Below, piece by piece: positions 52,667 through 64,000 of a stretch of 64,000 nt of DNA; the first letter of the stretch is position 1; every line of letters starts with the position of its first letter. Location of the stretch: contig NC_060022.1 in assembly GCF_021134715.1 (NCBI RefSeq), forward strand, positions 2,609,001 through 2,673,000. Reading direction: 5' to 3'. Both the position numbers and the translations under genes were made by a program. The notes beneath the pieces are model-generated. The model did no database searches, had not been told where the DNA came from, and saw only the letters and a program-made list of their open reading frames with translations. Source of the stretch: Daphnia pulex (lineage: Eukaryota > Arthropoda > Branchiopoda > Diplostraca > Daphniidae).

Positions 52667-55490
52667 ATGTCGACTCCTACGGAAGGTACTGCTGTTAAGG
52701 TTAACCACCAGCGCCAAAAACAAAATGAAATTATTCAACCATTACTTACCGGTATTTGAATTTAGTGATACAGAGAAATGAAAAGTTTAATTTACCGTCA
52801 TGTTTCTTTGAACAATGTAATGTTTTCAGATCTGTACCAGCTCACCATGGCGTACGCGTACTGGAAATCGGGGAAAGTGGAAGACACAGCGGTCTTTGAT
52901 CTGTTTTTCAGGAAAAACCCGTTCTCTGGGGAATTCACAATATTTGCTGGTCTCGAAGAATGCATAAAGTTTCTATATAACTTTCGCTATAGTGACAGTG
53001 ATATAGCTTATCTCAAGCAAATCCTGCCTCCCTACATTGAGGAAGAGTTCTTTCGTTATTTGAAGGACCTTACGGTAGAAGATGTGACTCTCTTTGCCAT
53101 TCCTGAAGGTTCAGTCGTGTTTCCCAGGTATTTTACGATTACGGTACACAGTTCTGTTGGTTCCAAGTACAGCTTTATTTTGCAGAGTTCCCTTGTTGAG
53201 GGTCGAAGGGCCACTTATTGTAGTCCAGCTGTTAGAAACAACATTTCTGAATTTGATCAACTACTCTAGGTAAATCAAATAAGCCCATTTGTATATTTCA
53301 CAATTTAACTCGCTGTTTTCTAGCTTAATTGCCACCAATGCTGCAAGATTTCGAATGGCAGCAGGAAAGAGGATTAAACTTCTTGAATTTGGTTTACGTA
53401 GAGCCCAAGGTCCTGATGGAGGGCTTTCTGCATCCAAATATGCTTATCTAGGTCTTATTCTTTGTTAACATATTTTAACATAGTTCCATGCTAATCTTTT
53501 AATTTATTTCCTATTAAAATAGGTGGTTTCGACGGCACTAGCAATGTTTTGGCTGGTAAACTGTTTCACATACCAGTCAAAGGAACTCATGCTCATGCAT
53601 ACATTAGTTCTTTCTCTACACTAGCTGATTTAAAAACTCGCGTAGGTTGTCCACTTACGCTATAAGTAGCGTTTACGTGAGTTGAACAAGCTATTACCTT
53701 TTTTTATGCTGTAAAATAGGATTTGGCGGTGCAGAATGAAAATGGTTCAGATTTGATAGAGAGTCGCGATTTTGTGGAGGCGTGTACAAGGCGGCGCGAT
53801 CAGTTGGCTGCACTGCTCGGTATTCTGTTGCAGGAAGCTAACGACGGGGAATTGGCAGCTTTTATTTCCTACGCCATGGCATTCCCTGATGGTTTCACAG
53901 CCCTAGTCGACACTTATGAAGTTCTCAGGTACTATATTCGATCATCAGCTGTGACCAATGCGAGTGAACAGAGGAACGGGTGAATGATCCTTATTTAGAC
54001 AATTATTGGTACGACAGAAAAAGAACACAAGACTATGCGGCCTTATTTCTCTTCTTGTCTGTTTTCTTTTTGTGATTGGTCTTTCACTTTTTGCCAGTTG
54101 GAGCGGAGAAACCCCTAGTCAGCGCTATGTATCGGAGCCACGTCTCCATTACAGGTCCCTCCCTTATAAATTTCATCCGCATTGATTGAAACCTTACACT
54201 TACATGTATATAGCGTCATTAGTAATCTCTTATCGTATCAGTTTGTTATTGACCGTTAAATTTCTTTTCTGAGCTTTTCGATTGCGCATCATTTGTTCTT
54301 TTTCTAATTGTCCCAGCTTGATTAGTTTCTTTTAAATCCATACATATACACTACAGATTGTGTGAATATTATTTATAAAAATGTAGCCCTTTTTTTTATT
54401 ATTTTTAAAAATTATTTCATTTTATTTGGAACGATTACTAAACTCGTTTTGGGGTATTCTTTTATGTTCGCTTTGAGCAGAAGTGGATTACTGAATTTCT
54501 GTGCAGTGGCTGTGGCATTGAGCGATTTTGGCTACAGACCCATTGGAATTCGGCTGGACTCGGGTGACCTAGCCTATCTTTCGAACCGAGCCCGTGATGC
54601 CTTCCGGAAAATCGCCGAAGAATTGGCCATTCCTTGGTTTTCTCAGTTGTCCATCGTTGCTAGTAATGACATCAATGAAGAAACCATACTGAGGTAAGTA
54701 ATACACACCCAATAGTTGCATTCTGCATGCATAATCAAACGTAGAAGAATGCCGGTTTAATAGTTAACATTGCTTTTAAAAAAATTGCTCATAATTCAAA
54801 TTATTTTCCAGTTTAAACGATCAGCATCATCAGATTGATTGTTTTGGTATTGGAACTCATCTCGGTAAGTAAAATGTAATTCAATTTGCAATTTCAACAA
54901 ATCTTTCTATTGTATTTTTCTCTGATTCCTCAGTGACTTGCCAAAAGCAACCTGCTCTTGGCTGTGTTTATAAGCTTGTAGAGATCAACAAACAGCCCAA
55001 GATCAAATTATCAGAGGATCTCGAAAAGGTGACCATTCCAGGACGTAAAGACATCTATCGCCTTTACGGATCAGATGGTATGCAATTTATAGTTCATCAT
55101 CCCCATCACATTGACTCGAGACTGACACTCATTAACTTTTTTGCAGGTCACGCTTTGATAGATTTAATGCAGAAACATGGTGAACCTCCACCATTGGCTG
55201 GCAATCGAGTTCTTTGCCGCCACCCTTTCCTGGAATCAAAGCGAGCCTACGTCAGTCCTGCTCGGGTTGAGCCGTTGCTGCATATCTACTGGCAGAACGG
55301 TACATGTTCTCAGCCCTTGCCATCCATGGAACAATTACGTCATCGTGTTCAACACCAGCTAGGAACTATCCGCCAAGATCACAAGAGAAATTTGAATCCC
55401 ACTCCCTACAAAGTGAGCGTCTCGGATTCGCTCTATTCTTACCTCCACAAATTGTGGTTGCAAAACGCACCGATTGGGGAGCTATCGTGA
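52667..55490 (+). CDS. NAPRT: Nicotinate phosphoribosyltransferase
   Basis: First, rate-limiting enzyme of the Preiss-Handler route: nicotinate plus PRPP to nicotinate mononucleotide, using ATP. Ten exons fit: 52667-52751, 52830-53127, 53186-53269, 53324-53451, 53523-53641, 53720-53928, 54481-54693, 54812-54864, 54934-55077 and 55147-55490, giving 558 residues (human 538). [15 protein letters not shown] is the family N-terminal motif. [72 protein letters not shown] and [11 protein letters not shown] follow in order and include the phosphoribosyl-binding and catalytic-histidine regions. The 552-bp intron 6 is long for this gene. A two-codon upstream frame (ATG TCC TAA, 52649-52657) lies nine bases before the start. 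Confidence 0.97.
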
Positions 55491-57115
55491 AATATGTATC
55501 CTCTCATCGTGTAACACAATGAACAAGTATTCGTTGCTAGCTAATTAATGACAGACTGGACTAATGCCCTGTTTTCCTTAGCGCGCGTCACAGATGCGCA
55601 TCTCATATATTTTTTTTTTGTCTCTAGTCCTCGTAGGGGTTTCAAATTCAAATGGGGGTTTATCTTTAAGTCTTTGTTGGATTATCCAGATCGCAACCTG
55701 CACATCGACTGCCATTCTTGTGGTGGTAGTACATTGTTGTTGTTTTTTTCGGTGTGTGAATCTGCATGTTAGTCTGGGACTGGATAAGCAAGGGCCAAGG
55801 CTGTCACGAATCAAATCAGGCCACTTTGTTCAACGGTTTGCAGTACTAAATTTTGTTGTTTTACTTTAATATACAGATTTGTTCATTTTCACGCGTTGCT
55901 CTTACGCCGTTAAAAGCAATCGGACAGAGATGTTTATGTGTCCCACAAAGATGCCCTGTTGTCGTCTTTTTCTGTCGATATCCGACTTGATTATATACCA
56001 GCATTCTCCTCTGAACGAATCTTTAACGGTTTCGTCTACGTTGAATAAAACATATTAGATAAGCGCATATCGTTATCGATGTTGTTTATATACAAATCAG
56101 TATGAACAGTACTGGTATGGAATCGGGGTTTTTTCTTGTTACGAAACCGTGATTTTGTGCTATCGTGATATCGGTGAGGTCATAAACTAATCCAAAGTTT
56201 GAGCATGCGTGCTCTCCTTATGCATCGGCTATGTTTGAAAAGGGAATGAGCATAAGAGAGATAGATATGGGTTTCATGTACGTTCTTGAAATTTAAGCAT
56301 TTCTAGTCTACATTTTATCTAGTATATTGCTCCGCCCAAGCGACGACTTGTATTATAGTATAGGATACCTAAAAAGAAGACTGAAAGCTAACCGGAAGGC
56401 TAGTTGGAGGCAAAATTTCGTCCCGAATAAGTATACGATAAATCATTTTCTCTGTTTCATACTGCAAAGCGTTTTACAGTTTCTCTCTTTAGCATTGGAG
56501 CCGCAACCCTTTCAGTTGCTCCGCCTACCAATTTGTATACCTTTCTCTCTTGTGAAATCCCTGCAGCAGAAGCAGACGAAACTTGAGCAGAACTGTGAAA
56601 GGCAGCTATCAAATAATCAATGTAAGTCTTGATTCATTCAGGCTTTCAAACGGTTTCGTTTTAATTTTCTAGAATGTATTTTACTGTTTAAAGTGTTAGA
56701 TCGAGTTTACTTTTATATTGGTATTGGGTTCATTCACGCTAGTTCCACCTCCACACTTTGAGGTCGAGTGAACTTGCAAACAATTATTTGTACTCAAACG
56801 GTGACAGTGCTGGTCGGTCGATCGAATAGAAATCTGAATCCAAAAGTAGGGCGTCTGTAAAATAAACGACACTTTCCCCATTCCCTCATTAAAACGTGTA
56901 AGTAGAATGTATATTGATTATTATTTCTGTTATTGCAACTGCTGTTGAAATGACAAGTCAATAATAGAAATATCCCATAATATAAGACCATTTTTAGGTC
57001 ATGTGCCCTACATTTACCTGGTAATAATAAAGAATTTTACATCTTATTCTAGGAGATGCCCATAAATATTCTTACCCAACTGAAGCTGGAAAAGTAAGGC
57101 ATTAGTGGTGATGAT
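55491..57115. other. NAPRT 3' region and GT31 upstream region
   Basis: 1.6 kb without a supported coding exon. It should hold the NAPRT 3' UTR (AATAAA near 56044) and the glycosyltransferase promoter and 5' UTR. Confidence 0.6.
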
Positions 57116-58885
57116 ATGATGAAATATATGCGGCATTTTTTTCTCCTCTGTGGCTTTGTGTGCATTTCCATTCTCATCACATACAACTACAGCACTCAAA
57201 CGAGAGAGGGTAAGAGATTTCAACATTTTTTGTGATATATATTTTTTTATTCTATTCTAGATTGCTCCATTTTCATCTTTTGTTTTATGGCTCATTGCCA
57301 ACGATTTTTTTTTCAACTTCTGTTGTACTCATGCTAGTGTTTTGTTTTGTTTTTCATTTGGTTTTCTTCATCTGCATATATATTTCGTTGCCCTATCCAT
57401 ATTTGCTTGTTGGAATCATACTTTCTTAGGATCTATAGAGAATGTAGGTAAGTCCCAGTTTCAACCTTTTGTTCACAGTGACTAAGTTGTTCCCAATTCT
57501 CTGATAAAAGTAGTTATTTTGTATTGATAAGGTTGACACAGTCGGCATTTTTTCTTTATCTCCCATACTCAGAAATCTTTAAACTATCCTACCCAAATAT
57601 TGTGTCTTATCATTTGCAAAAATAAAAGATAACTTTTAGCTCTGTGTAAAGATAACCTCAAAAGACAAATAACTAAAAAGCAAATTTTTTTAAATGTTAC
57701 AAACAAGTGAGTTTTAATATTTCCTTTTTGTTGGTTTTTTTAGCTCCCAATTTCACGTGGAGTGTGAATTCTAGTCGTGATTTGGCGATATACGTTGACC
57801 CAGAAAATACTACCGCAGTAATTACCAACGAAAACTTGTGCGCGCCCAATCCGGAAGACGATCCGCCGAAACCTATCCTTCTTATCATTGTGTGCTCAGC
57901 AGTGGGCAATACAAAAGCACGTGAGGCCATACGTGAGACATGGATGTCGCTGGAACCTAATCAGACAACTCCGTTTGATGTGCGAACAGCTTTTCTGCTC
58001 GGCCAGACAGTCAATGATAGCAGGCAGAATGACGTATTGATGGAAAGCAACTTGCACGGGGATATAATTCAAGAAGGATTTATCGACGCTTATTTGAATT
58101 TGTAAGTCTTATTTTCATTTCTTTCAAATTGATTCATTCTATTGATAACTAAAGAATTGAAATTTTCTTGTCTTTCAGGACCTTGAAGTCTGTGATGATG
58201 TTGAAATGGGTGAAGACTTTCTGCCCCCAAGTGACCTTTGTCCTTAAAACGGACGATGACATGTTTATAAATGTTCGCACCCTTACCGAGTACCTGTCGC
58301 AATCTCACGTTCTGCAGCGCAAAGACTTGATCGTAGGCTCACTTTTTTGCCGTGTTAGCCCCATCAAAGACGCCGGTAGCAAGTGGTAGGAACAAAAGTC
58401 AATGGCCATTGTTCGACAGAAATATTTTTCACCTAACTGGATATGCTTTGTATTGCTCTAGGTACTCACCCCTCTTTATGTACAACGCTAAAGTGTATCC
58501 CGATTACGTCAGTGGAACGGGTTACGTTATTAGTGGGCCGTTAGTGCCCATTCTATTCGAAGGCGCCCTCCACGTACCGCTTTTCCACTTGGAGGACGTT
58601 TACACAACAGGGATGGTAGCGAAACAGGCTAACATCATTCCGGAGAACAGCAACTTGTTCAGTTTTATCAAGCATCCCACAGCCAATTCTTGTCTCTATC
58701 GCAAAATCATCACGTCGCATGGCTTGAACCCCAGCGAATTAAAGTCCATCTGGAGCCGAATCAACGATCCTCACCTGGATTGCACCTCCGTCCGCTTGCC
58801 CAAAATCGGCGATCCGAAATTCAAAAAATGCCACAAGGCCGCACGTTTGACCGTCCATCGCGGAGGTAGAAGGGGCTATGGCTAA
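57116..58885 (+). CDS. Beta-1,3-galactosyltransferase/N-acetylglucosaminyltransferase (GT31)
   Basis: Golgi type II membrane enzyme adding a beta-1,3-linked sugar to glycans. Exons 57116-57209, 57430-57447, 57744-58101, 58179-58385 and 58462-58885 total 366 residues. A short cytosolic tail and one membrane anchor (FFLLCGFVCISILITY) come first. The catalytic domain has the GT31 signatures REAIRETW, AFLLGQ, EGFIDAYLNLTLKSV, the metal-binding DDD in LKTDDDMFIN, SGTGYVIS and LEDVYTTGM. Several N-glycosylation sequons are present (NFTW, NSS, NTT, NQT). The N-terminal exon, and the 18-nt exon coding GSIENV, are inferred from matching phase 1 junctions. The exact donor sugar and acceptor cannot be told from sequence. 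Confidence 0.92.
57430..57447 (+). other. Candidate 18-nt microexon of the GT31 gene
   Basis: Flanked by acceptor TTCTTAG and donor GTAAGT. It enters and leaves in phase 1, so inclusion adds six residues in the stem and skipping keeps the frame. Confidence 0.55.
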
Positions 58886-60287
58886 GCCCAGTCGCCGATT
58901 TGAGGGGGGCGCCAATGACGTGAGCTCGTTTCTCTTTAGATTAGATTCATCCTCTTTGCCTCCCTCCTTACTAATAAGGTTAAAACCACTTGCAAGGATC
59001 TAACTCGAGTGTGAAATTTCGTTGAATTGAACTAGAAAAATTCTTCACAAGGTCTGTCATTAGGTTAATTCTACTTTCCTAGTCCAAGGATTTGAACGCT
59101 GGGGTATGTTCGCCAGTGAAATCGTAAAACAGATTGTTTACGATGACCGAAAGTCATGATTTTCCTTTTTGATTTTGTCTTATCATATTTTCTTCTCCCT
59201 TTATTCTTTTTTTTTTTTTAAACCAGAAAAAAAAAATATATTGTATATTTTGTTGGCCTTTTTACAGCATCGATTTGTCGATAGATATCGATGTGTGTGA
59301 TACGTCCCGGTAACTGCCTTGATTGCAGTGCACCATCACTTTGTTTTGATGTCTCCCGTGAGAATGCGAACAAATACAATTTAGCTACTTAAAAAAAGTA
59401 ACGATTTTAATTCATCTCATGTCCAACAGTCATCCATACAGTGAGAACTGTTCAAAGTAGGTAAAATAAAAGAATCATCGGGGCATATAACGTTCATGGT
59501 CGAAACTTGTTGTGACATGGTAATGATGGAGCTCCTAACAACATGTGAATCGGACCAGAAGCTGAGACGTTATTGTCTCGGAGGAGATGTTCCGAATTCC
59601 GGCGAACAACGGGCTTAACACTGGCGTTCTCGGGGGTAGTAGTAGTAGATACAGTAAATAGATTCTATTAGAGATGTAGCACGATTCATTCCGTTTATTC
59701 TTTTGAATTGTATCGTCGCTCTTTACAAAAGAAGAAGAAGAAGAAAGAAAAGGGTCGAATAATCGTTGCTCATTTTGTCGTTGCGTTGAAGTCTCGTTTT
59801 TTAATTCTTCGCCTCGGCTGGTTCCCGACTCGCACGCATTGCTGGTCGTCCGAAACCAGTTGACCTACAATATGGTCATTCCAACCAAGCGTCTCAATCG
59901 TTTACCACTCACCGTTTCTTCTTCTTCTTCTTCTTTCCTCCGCTTATTCTATTCCCCCTTGTAGTTTAACTCTTTTGAAAAAATTCAACTAGACTCATCG
60001 ACTCTCTCTCTAATGTAATTCACCCATATTTCGAGCTCGAGCAAAGTTATTATGCACAGCACACGCAGCAAAGCTAGGGGAAAGAAAAGAAATCCGCATG
60101 GATTCGTCGCTCAACCGCACCACCACGAAGACGCGCCCGCTCATCATCATCATCTCCTCCTACCCCTATTCCTCCTCCTCCCTCCCTCCTTTGGCTCGTC
60201 TTCGTACCTCTCTCTTTTGCTCGCCCACCGTCTTCTTCTTCATTCTCTCCCTGCAGCGCTGCTGGCGACCGAGCCACCCGTCAGAGG
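58886..60287. other. Intergenic region between GT31 and the small secreted protein
   Basis: 1.4 kb. It holds GAAGAAG and TTCTTC repeats (near 59729-59742 and 59916-59935). The short frames near 60050-60290 are low-complexity shadows of a CTC/TCC-rich stretch. No gene is supported. Confidence 0.6.
59916..59935. repeat. TTC trinucleotide repeat
   Basis: About six TTC units. Confidence 0.8.
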
Positions 60288-60321
60288 TTTATATTGAGCC
60301 GCTCCATCCACTTGAGATCCA
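60288..60321 (+). promoter_or_regulatory. Candidate TATA box and initiator
   Basis: TTTATATT at 60288-60295 lies 33 bp before the A of TCCAGTTG at 60321, an arthropod initiator-like site. This would give a 5' UTR of about 29 nt for the secreted protein starting at 60350. Spacing is right, but there is no transcript evidence. Confidence 0.4.
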
Positions 60322-60349
60322 GTTGTCCTCAAGCCTCTCGAACGTTAAG

Positions 60350-60824
60350 ATGTTGACACGACCAAGTTTCCTCCTTGTGCTGGCCTGTGCTTACGTTCAT
60401 GTCTCCTCCGTTCCACTCGGTATTACATCGTAGTTTTAAATTATGTTTTATGTCAACTTGTTTTTTTAAATTACCACATTTTTCTTTCCCCCCCTCTGTG
60501 GTAATCACGTTGAAAAAACATCTAGTCGGCCCACCTTCCATACGACCATTAATTTGCCTCAACAAAATCACCAACCAGTCAGGCGTGTGCATGTTCACGA
60601 TGGATTGCCATCGCATCAACGGGACGGCCATCGGCGTGTGCGGCGACCGTTTCTATTTCGGCTCGTGCTGCATCGTTCCCGCCCTGGATGAGGAGCTGAA
60701 GGTGCTGGAACGCACAGCCGGAGCGCCCAACAAAAGGCGGCACAACCCGGCCATCCACCTGTTGGAGATGAAAGAAGATCGCTCCCTTTCGTCGTCGGAA
60801 GAACTTCAACAAGAGGATTTCTAA
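60350..60824 (+). CDS. Small secreted six-cysteine protein, Stubble-type disulfide-knot (clip-like) domain
   Basis: Two exons (60350-60419 and 60526-60824) give 122 residues. A signal peptide (PSFLLVLACAYVHVSSV) is followed by a six-cysteine module: C-x9-C-x5-C-x11-C-x9-CC, with GVCMFTMDC and DRFYFGSCC. This resembles the N-terminal disulfide-knot domain of arthropod Stubble-like serine proteases. After the CC pair the chain turns charged and Glu/Ser-rich (EELKVLERTAG, SLSSSEELQQEDF) and stops. No protease domain is encoded in this frame. It may be a stand-alone secreted module, or an alternative terminal exon of a longer protease gene. I cannot decide without transcripts. Confidence 0.72.
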
Positions 60825-63668
60825 TAATTTCATCTCGAATATCAGAAGAATTGGATATATTTTACGAATTAATATTTGGTCCAATTTCTGATTTGGGTGC
60901 GTGTGTCAAATTATAGCGCCGGTCGCTACTGCTGGTTATATATACGTACGTCAACTGTTACTCGTTTTATCTGTTACGTTTTGATCTGAATTTCAATACA
61001 TTTTTTCTTTGGTACCACTAAATACCCACGCGCGTTTCAGTTCAATCATATACATAGCTGTTTAGTTTGAACTTTACACAAGAGGTCGAGATGGCGCAAC
61101 CGAATTTCTTGGGTTTGTGAAATAACACGTATATACGCAAAACTGACGTGCAGAATGAAAAGGTCGTCGGGAGAAAAGAAAAAGGGTGAAAAACCGAAAT
61201 CTGTTTTGCTACAATTGCTCACACGAATGTACACATCGATCTAACGGAACTCGAACCACATCCAGCTGGATAACAGTCATCCGCATCTCATATCAAGCGA
61301 TTGTCTGTACACAGCACCGACTGCATAGAGAGCGCCCGCGTCAACTCTACAACTTATTCAATTGAGTCGAACTTTGGTTGTCTAGTTAACAACTGGGAAA
61401 TTCTTCGACCTCATTTCTAGGATTTCGATCACACACACACAAGAAGAAAAAAGGAAAAAACAAATGTGTCTGCATTGCCAGACCGTGTGTGCATGTACAT
61501 AATGGTTGATTACAATCAGGCCCTAGATCTATGCACCGTATAGTATATACACCTGGGCGGGAAAAAATGTCGAGTATATAATATGACCGACGAACCAACG
61601 GGTTCATATATACCTGCCGTCGCTTTCCTCCCGTGCATTACGGTGTGTAGCCATCACGTCTCGCCGCCAACCTTCGCCTAGTACCCGCCAGAGTCCTGAC
61701 CCTCCTTTCGTGAGCCAACTGATCTTTTGATTTTCTTCTTTTTCTTATTTCTCTTTACTGTCTATGTCATTAGTAACTGATTGTTGGGAAACAGTGGCCT
61801 GGCAGATTTTCCAAATGTACTGTAAACGTGTGTGAATAATTCTTATCCCTTTTTTTATATTTTGAAGAAGAAGAAGAAATAACATTCAACTTGACGTGTC
61901 ATGACTGTGAGTTTTTCCATGAAGGATGACTGGCGCCTAATGCATTCAATGCCTTCCATATACTACGGCCCATTCATGATGGCTGGCCCATCACATAAAT
62001 CGGCCGATTCAGATGAGCGAGATGGTACTTTCCGTGCTATTTATTTCCACCGCTCGACTCACACAAGAGCAGCTCAAAGAGCTTGTTGATAAGAACAAGG
62101 AGCGCGCTGGTGTCCAAATAGATTTAAACGTCCATATCCAGCCAAAAGGATTCCTGTTGTGGTGGTGGTTAACTTCCAAGAAACTCTCCAAAATAAGAAT
62201 GGACCCTCGCTTTCATCTTTATGTAGGACGAAGAGTTTAATCCCGCCATCCCAGCAACTCGTCTTCTTTCTTCAGACCATCAACACTTGACGGTTGATTG
62301 GCCTCTCAAGTCTTATACTCGCTTTCTTATTTACAAGCCTACATTCGGCGCAGTTTGCTTTATACCCATAATTTTAGAAATGATCTTTTCTTTCTTTCTA
62401 TTTTTCGCCAAAGCAGTATAGCCTACTAGAACTGTTTGATCTCGGGAAAGCAAAAAAAAAAAAAGGAGTACACAGTGTATATCATTGAAATATAATACGG
62501 CGGTGGTGGTGACTTCCATTTTACCAATTTACGACGCTGCTGCCTTGTAATTATTTTCTTTCCATTTGTTGTTTTTGACGGTGAAACAGAACAGTGTACA
62601 GTCATTTATTTCTCACAGATTTTCTTTTCTCCCAGGTGTATGTCGCCGCAACTGATTACATAGACATGTATATGTGAACAACCGTTATGGCCAACGTTGG
62701 AGACAAGGACGCCAAACCGCGGAAACCTAATTCTTCCACAATCCATCTCTCACAGGAGAATCAAGGAAAATTACTCGCATATACTATCAGACTAATGTCG
62801 CGGCTCGTGCTGTTTTATTCTGCATTATACTGTATAGTGTTGATTGACAGGGGGGAGGGAGAGAAGTAGCCCAACACCTGCCGAGTGTTTTCTTTGTAAC
62901 TGCTGCGCCACGACTGCTGCCAAAAAATCGGCTGCAACATTGTTTCTACAAATAGACGTACAATAGCGTAATTGGAATAACATTCCGCGGTGTCTAGTAA
63001 GTAATCCAGCTGCTGGGGTGTTGTAAAAATTGGAAAGTGTACAAATGTGTAGTCGGTAGATCAGCTTCTGTCGTGAAACCGCATCTATTTGCCCAGATTT
63101 CTCGTCTTTGACCCTAATAAAAACCAAGTGGATAGCATAGCCCAGGTAGAGTCTAGAGTGATGGTGCTGGCGATGAGGGAGGTCATTGTATCCGTCTAAT
63201 ATGGAAGCTATTTTCGTCAAAAAATAAGGGGCGTCGGGTCTATCCTCTCAGAGTTGATTGTCAAGCTGCAAGACATAGAGCGGAACGCCAGACACAAGAG
63301 CCCGCAAGATAAAAAAAATAAAGTGACGCTCAAAGCCCAAAGCTTTTAGAATATAACTAGCGGAGTGTTGCGTGCAGTGGAGACATATACTGTGGATCCG
63401 CATAAGAAAATTTCTCCACAGCCGATGATAATGTTTGAAAAAAAAACAAAAAAAACAATAGTATTATTATTAGTAGTAAAGACGAACTTCCTTTTGTCAC
63501 CGTGTCTTGCATCAATTAACGTCTCTTTCATCAAATCGTGTCCGGTTAGAAATCGGAAATTCCAGACCACGGTCAATTTTATGTTTATTTATTTTTTGAC
63601 AAAAGAGGAGAACAAAGTTTGAGGCATTGATGATTTATTCATAGAAATTAAGCGGCAGAATTTTTAAA
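60825..63668. other. Region after the clip-like gene, no secure gene
   Basis: 2.8 kb. The only coding-like stretch is the small frame at 62013-62240, entered separately. A CA repeat lies near 61430-61441. No serine protease exon (GDSGGP, TAAHC) is visible. Confidence 0.55.
62013..62240 (+). CDS. Possible small protein of unknown function
   Basis: 75-codon frame without a recognised family. Its centre (LTQEQLKELVDKNKERAGVQ) has the composition of a real amphipathic helix rather than a random frame, followed by FLLWWWLTSKKLSKIRMDPRF. A second frame (61901-62089, MTVSFSMKDDW) overlaps it in another phase, and TTCAG stands immediately before the 62013 ATG, so a spliced exon is also possible. Not identified; it could be chance. 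Confidence 0.25.
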   Translation: MSEMVLSVLFISTARLTQEQLKELVDKNKERAGVQIDLNVHIQPKGFLLWWWLTSKKLSKIRMDPRFHLYVGRRV

Positions 63669-63772
63669 ATGGGGAAAAAATGGGCTAAAGACATTTTCTT
63701 CGGACGGCTCACGCCAGTGAGAAAGATGAAACTGCTCTATACGAAATACCATCTGGCGGCGGCGCTTAAAAT
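63669..63772 (+). CDS. First coding exon of an unidentified gene continuing past the window
   Basis: The ATG at 63669 opens a basic, protein-like frame (MGKKWAKDIFFGRLTPVR, then KMKLLYTKYHLAAALK) ending at a strong donor GTAAGT in phase 2. Codon content and the clean donor favour a real first exon. The rest of the window (63773-64000) is then intron or the start of exon 2. I do not recognise the family. Confidence 0.5.
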
Positions 63773-64000
63773 GTAAGTATAGCCTATAATAACTCTGGCG
63801 TCTTCCAAAAAACTCTTGTGCAGAGTTGTTTCACGCTGCGACTTTCTCTCCGTCACATCAACCTCCATTTCAATCCCAGAACGATATTATTGTATGTAAC
63901 CTTCTTTTTCCTATCAGTTGACAAGTTTAAAAATACAAATTTTTTATTTTCAACTTTCTCAGCTGGAGCGGAATTCAACGAAAGGAGTATATAAATGCGA

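Overview
The window reads as arthropod nuclear DNA, most likely a branchiopod crustacean such as Daphnia. The reasons are compact multi-exon genes with introns mostly of 55-100 bp, canonical GT-AG boundaries, AT-rich spacers and invertebrate-type proteins. The species is an inference; no database was searched. Gene models below were built by joining reading frames at splice sites and checking that phases agree and that summed exon lengths divide by three.

Layout, left to right. 1-10419 (minus): a hemopexin-type matrix metalloproteinase whose 3' end lies off the window; its long introns hold homopolymer C/G tracts and, on the other strand, a tRNA-Trp(CCA). 14119-14752 (minus): ZNHIT3. 15126-19553 (minus): SMC5 in 20 exons. 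20952-23302 (plus): a secreted acid sphingomyelinase. 23865-29194 (minus): three tandem retinol-dehydrogenase-like SDR genes. 29890-31585 (minus): TMEM242, divergent from 31832-33339 (plus): the palmitoyltransferase ZDHHC16. 33621-40349 (minus): the U5 snRNP helicase SNRNP200/Brr2. 41471-46673 (minus): a Glut4EF/ZNF395-family transcription factor. 49044-50300 (plus): a secreted CULT-domain protein followed, after 6 nt and in the same frame, by RAMAC, the activator of the mRNA cap methyltransferase. 52667-55490 (plus): nicotinate phosphoribosyltransferase. 57116-58885 (plus): a GT31 beta-1,3-glycosyltransferase. 60350-60824 (plus): a small secreted six-cysteine protein. 63669 onward: the first exon of an unidentified gene.

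Most genes are housekeeping functions (splicing, cap methylation, chromosome maintenance, NAD salvage, lipid and protein modification, glycosylation) and are not one pathway. The features most worth a second look are the in-frame CULT-RAMAC pair, the mosaic SDR array (a nonsense codon in one copy, GC donor sites in the other two), an 18-nt microexon in the glycosyltransferase, a 7-bp direct repeat flanking a Glut4EF intron, and a tRNA-Trp with three adjacent G-U pairs in its acceptor stem.
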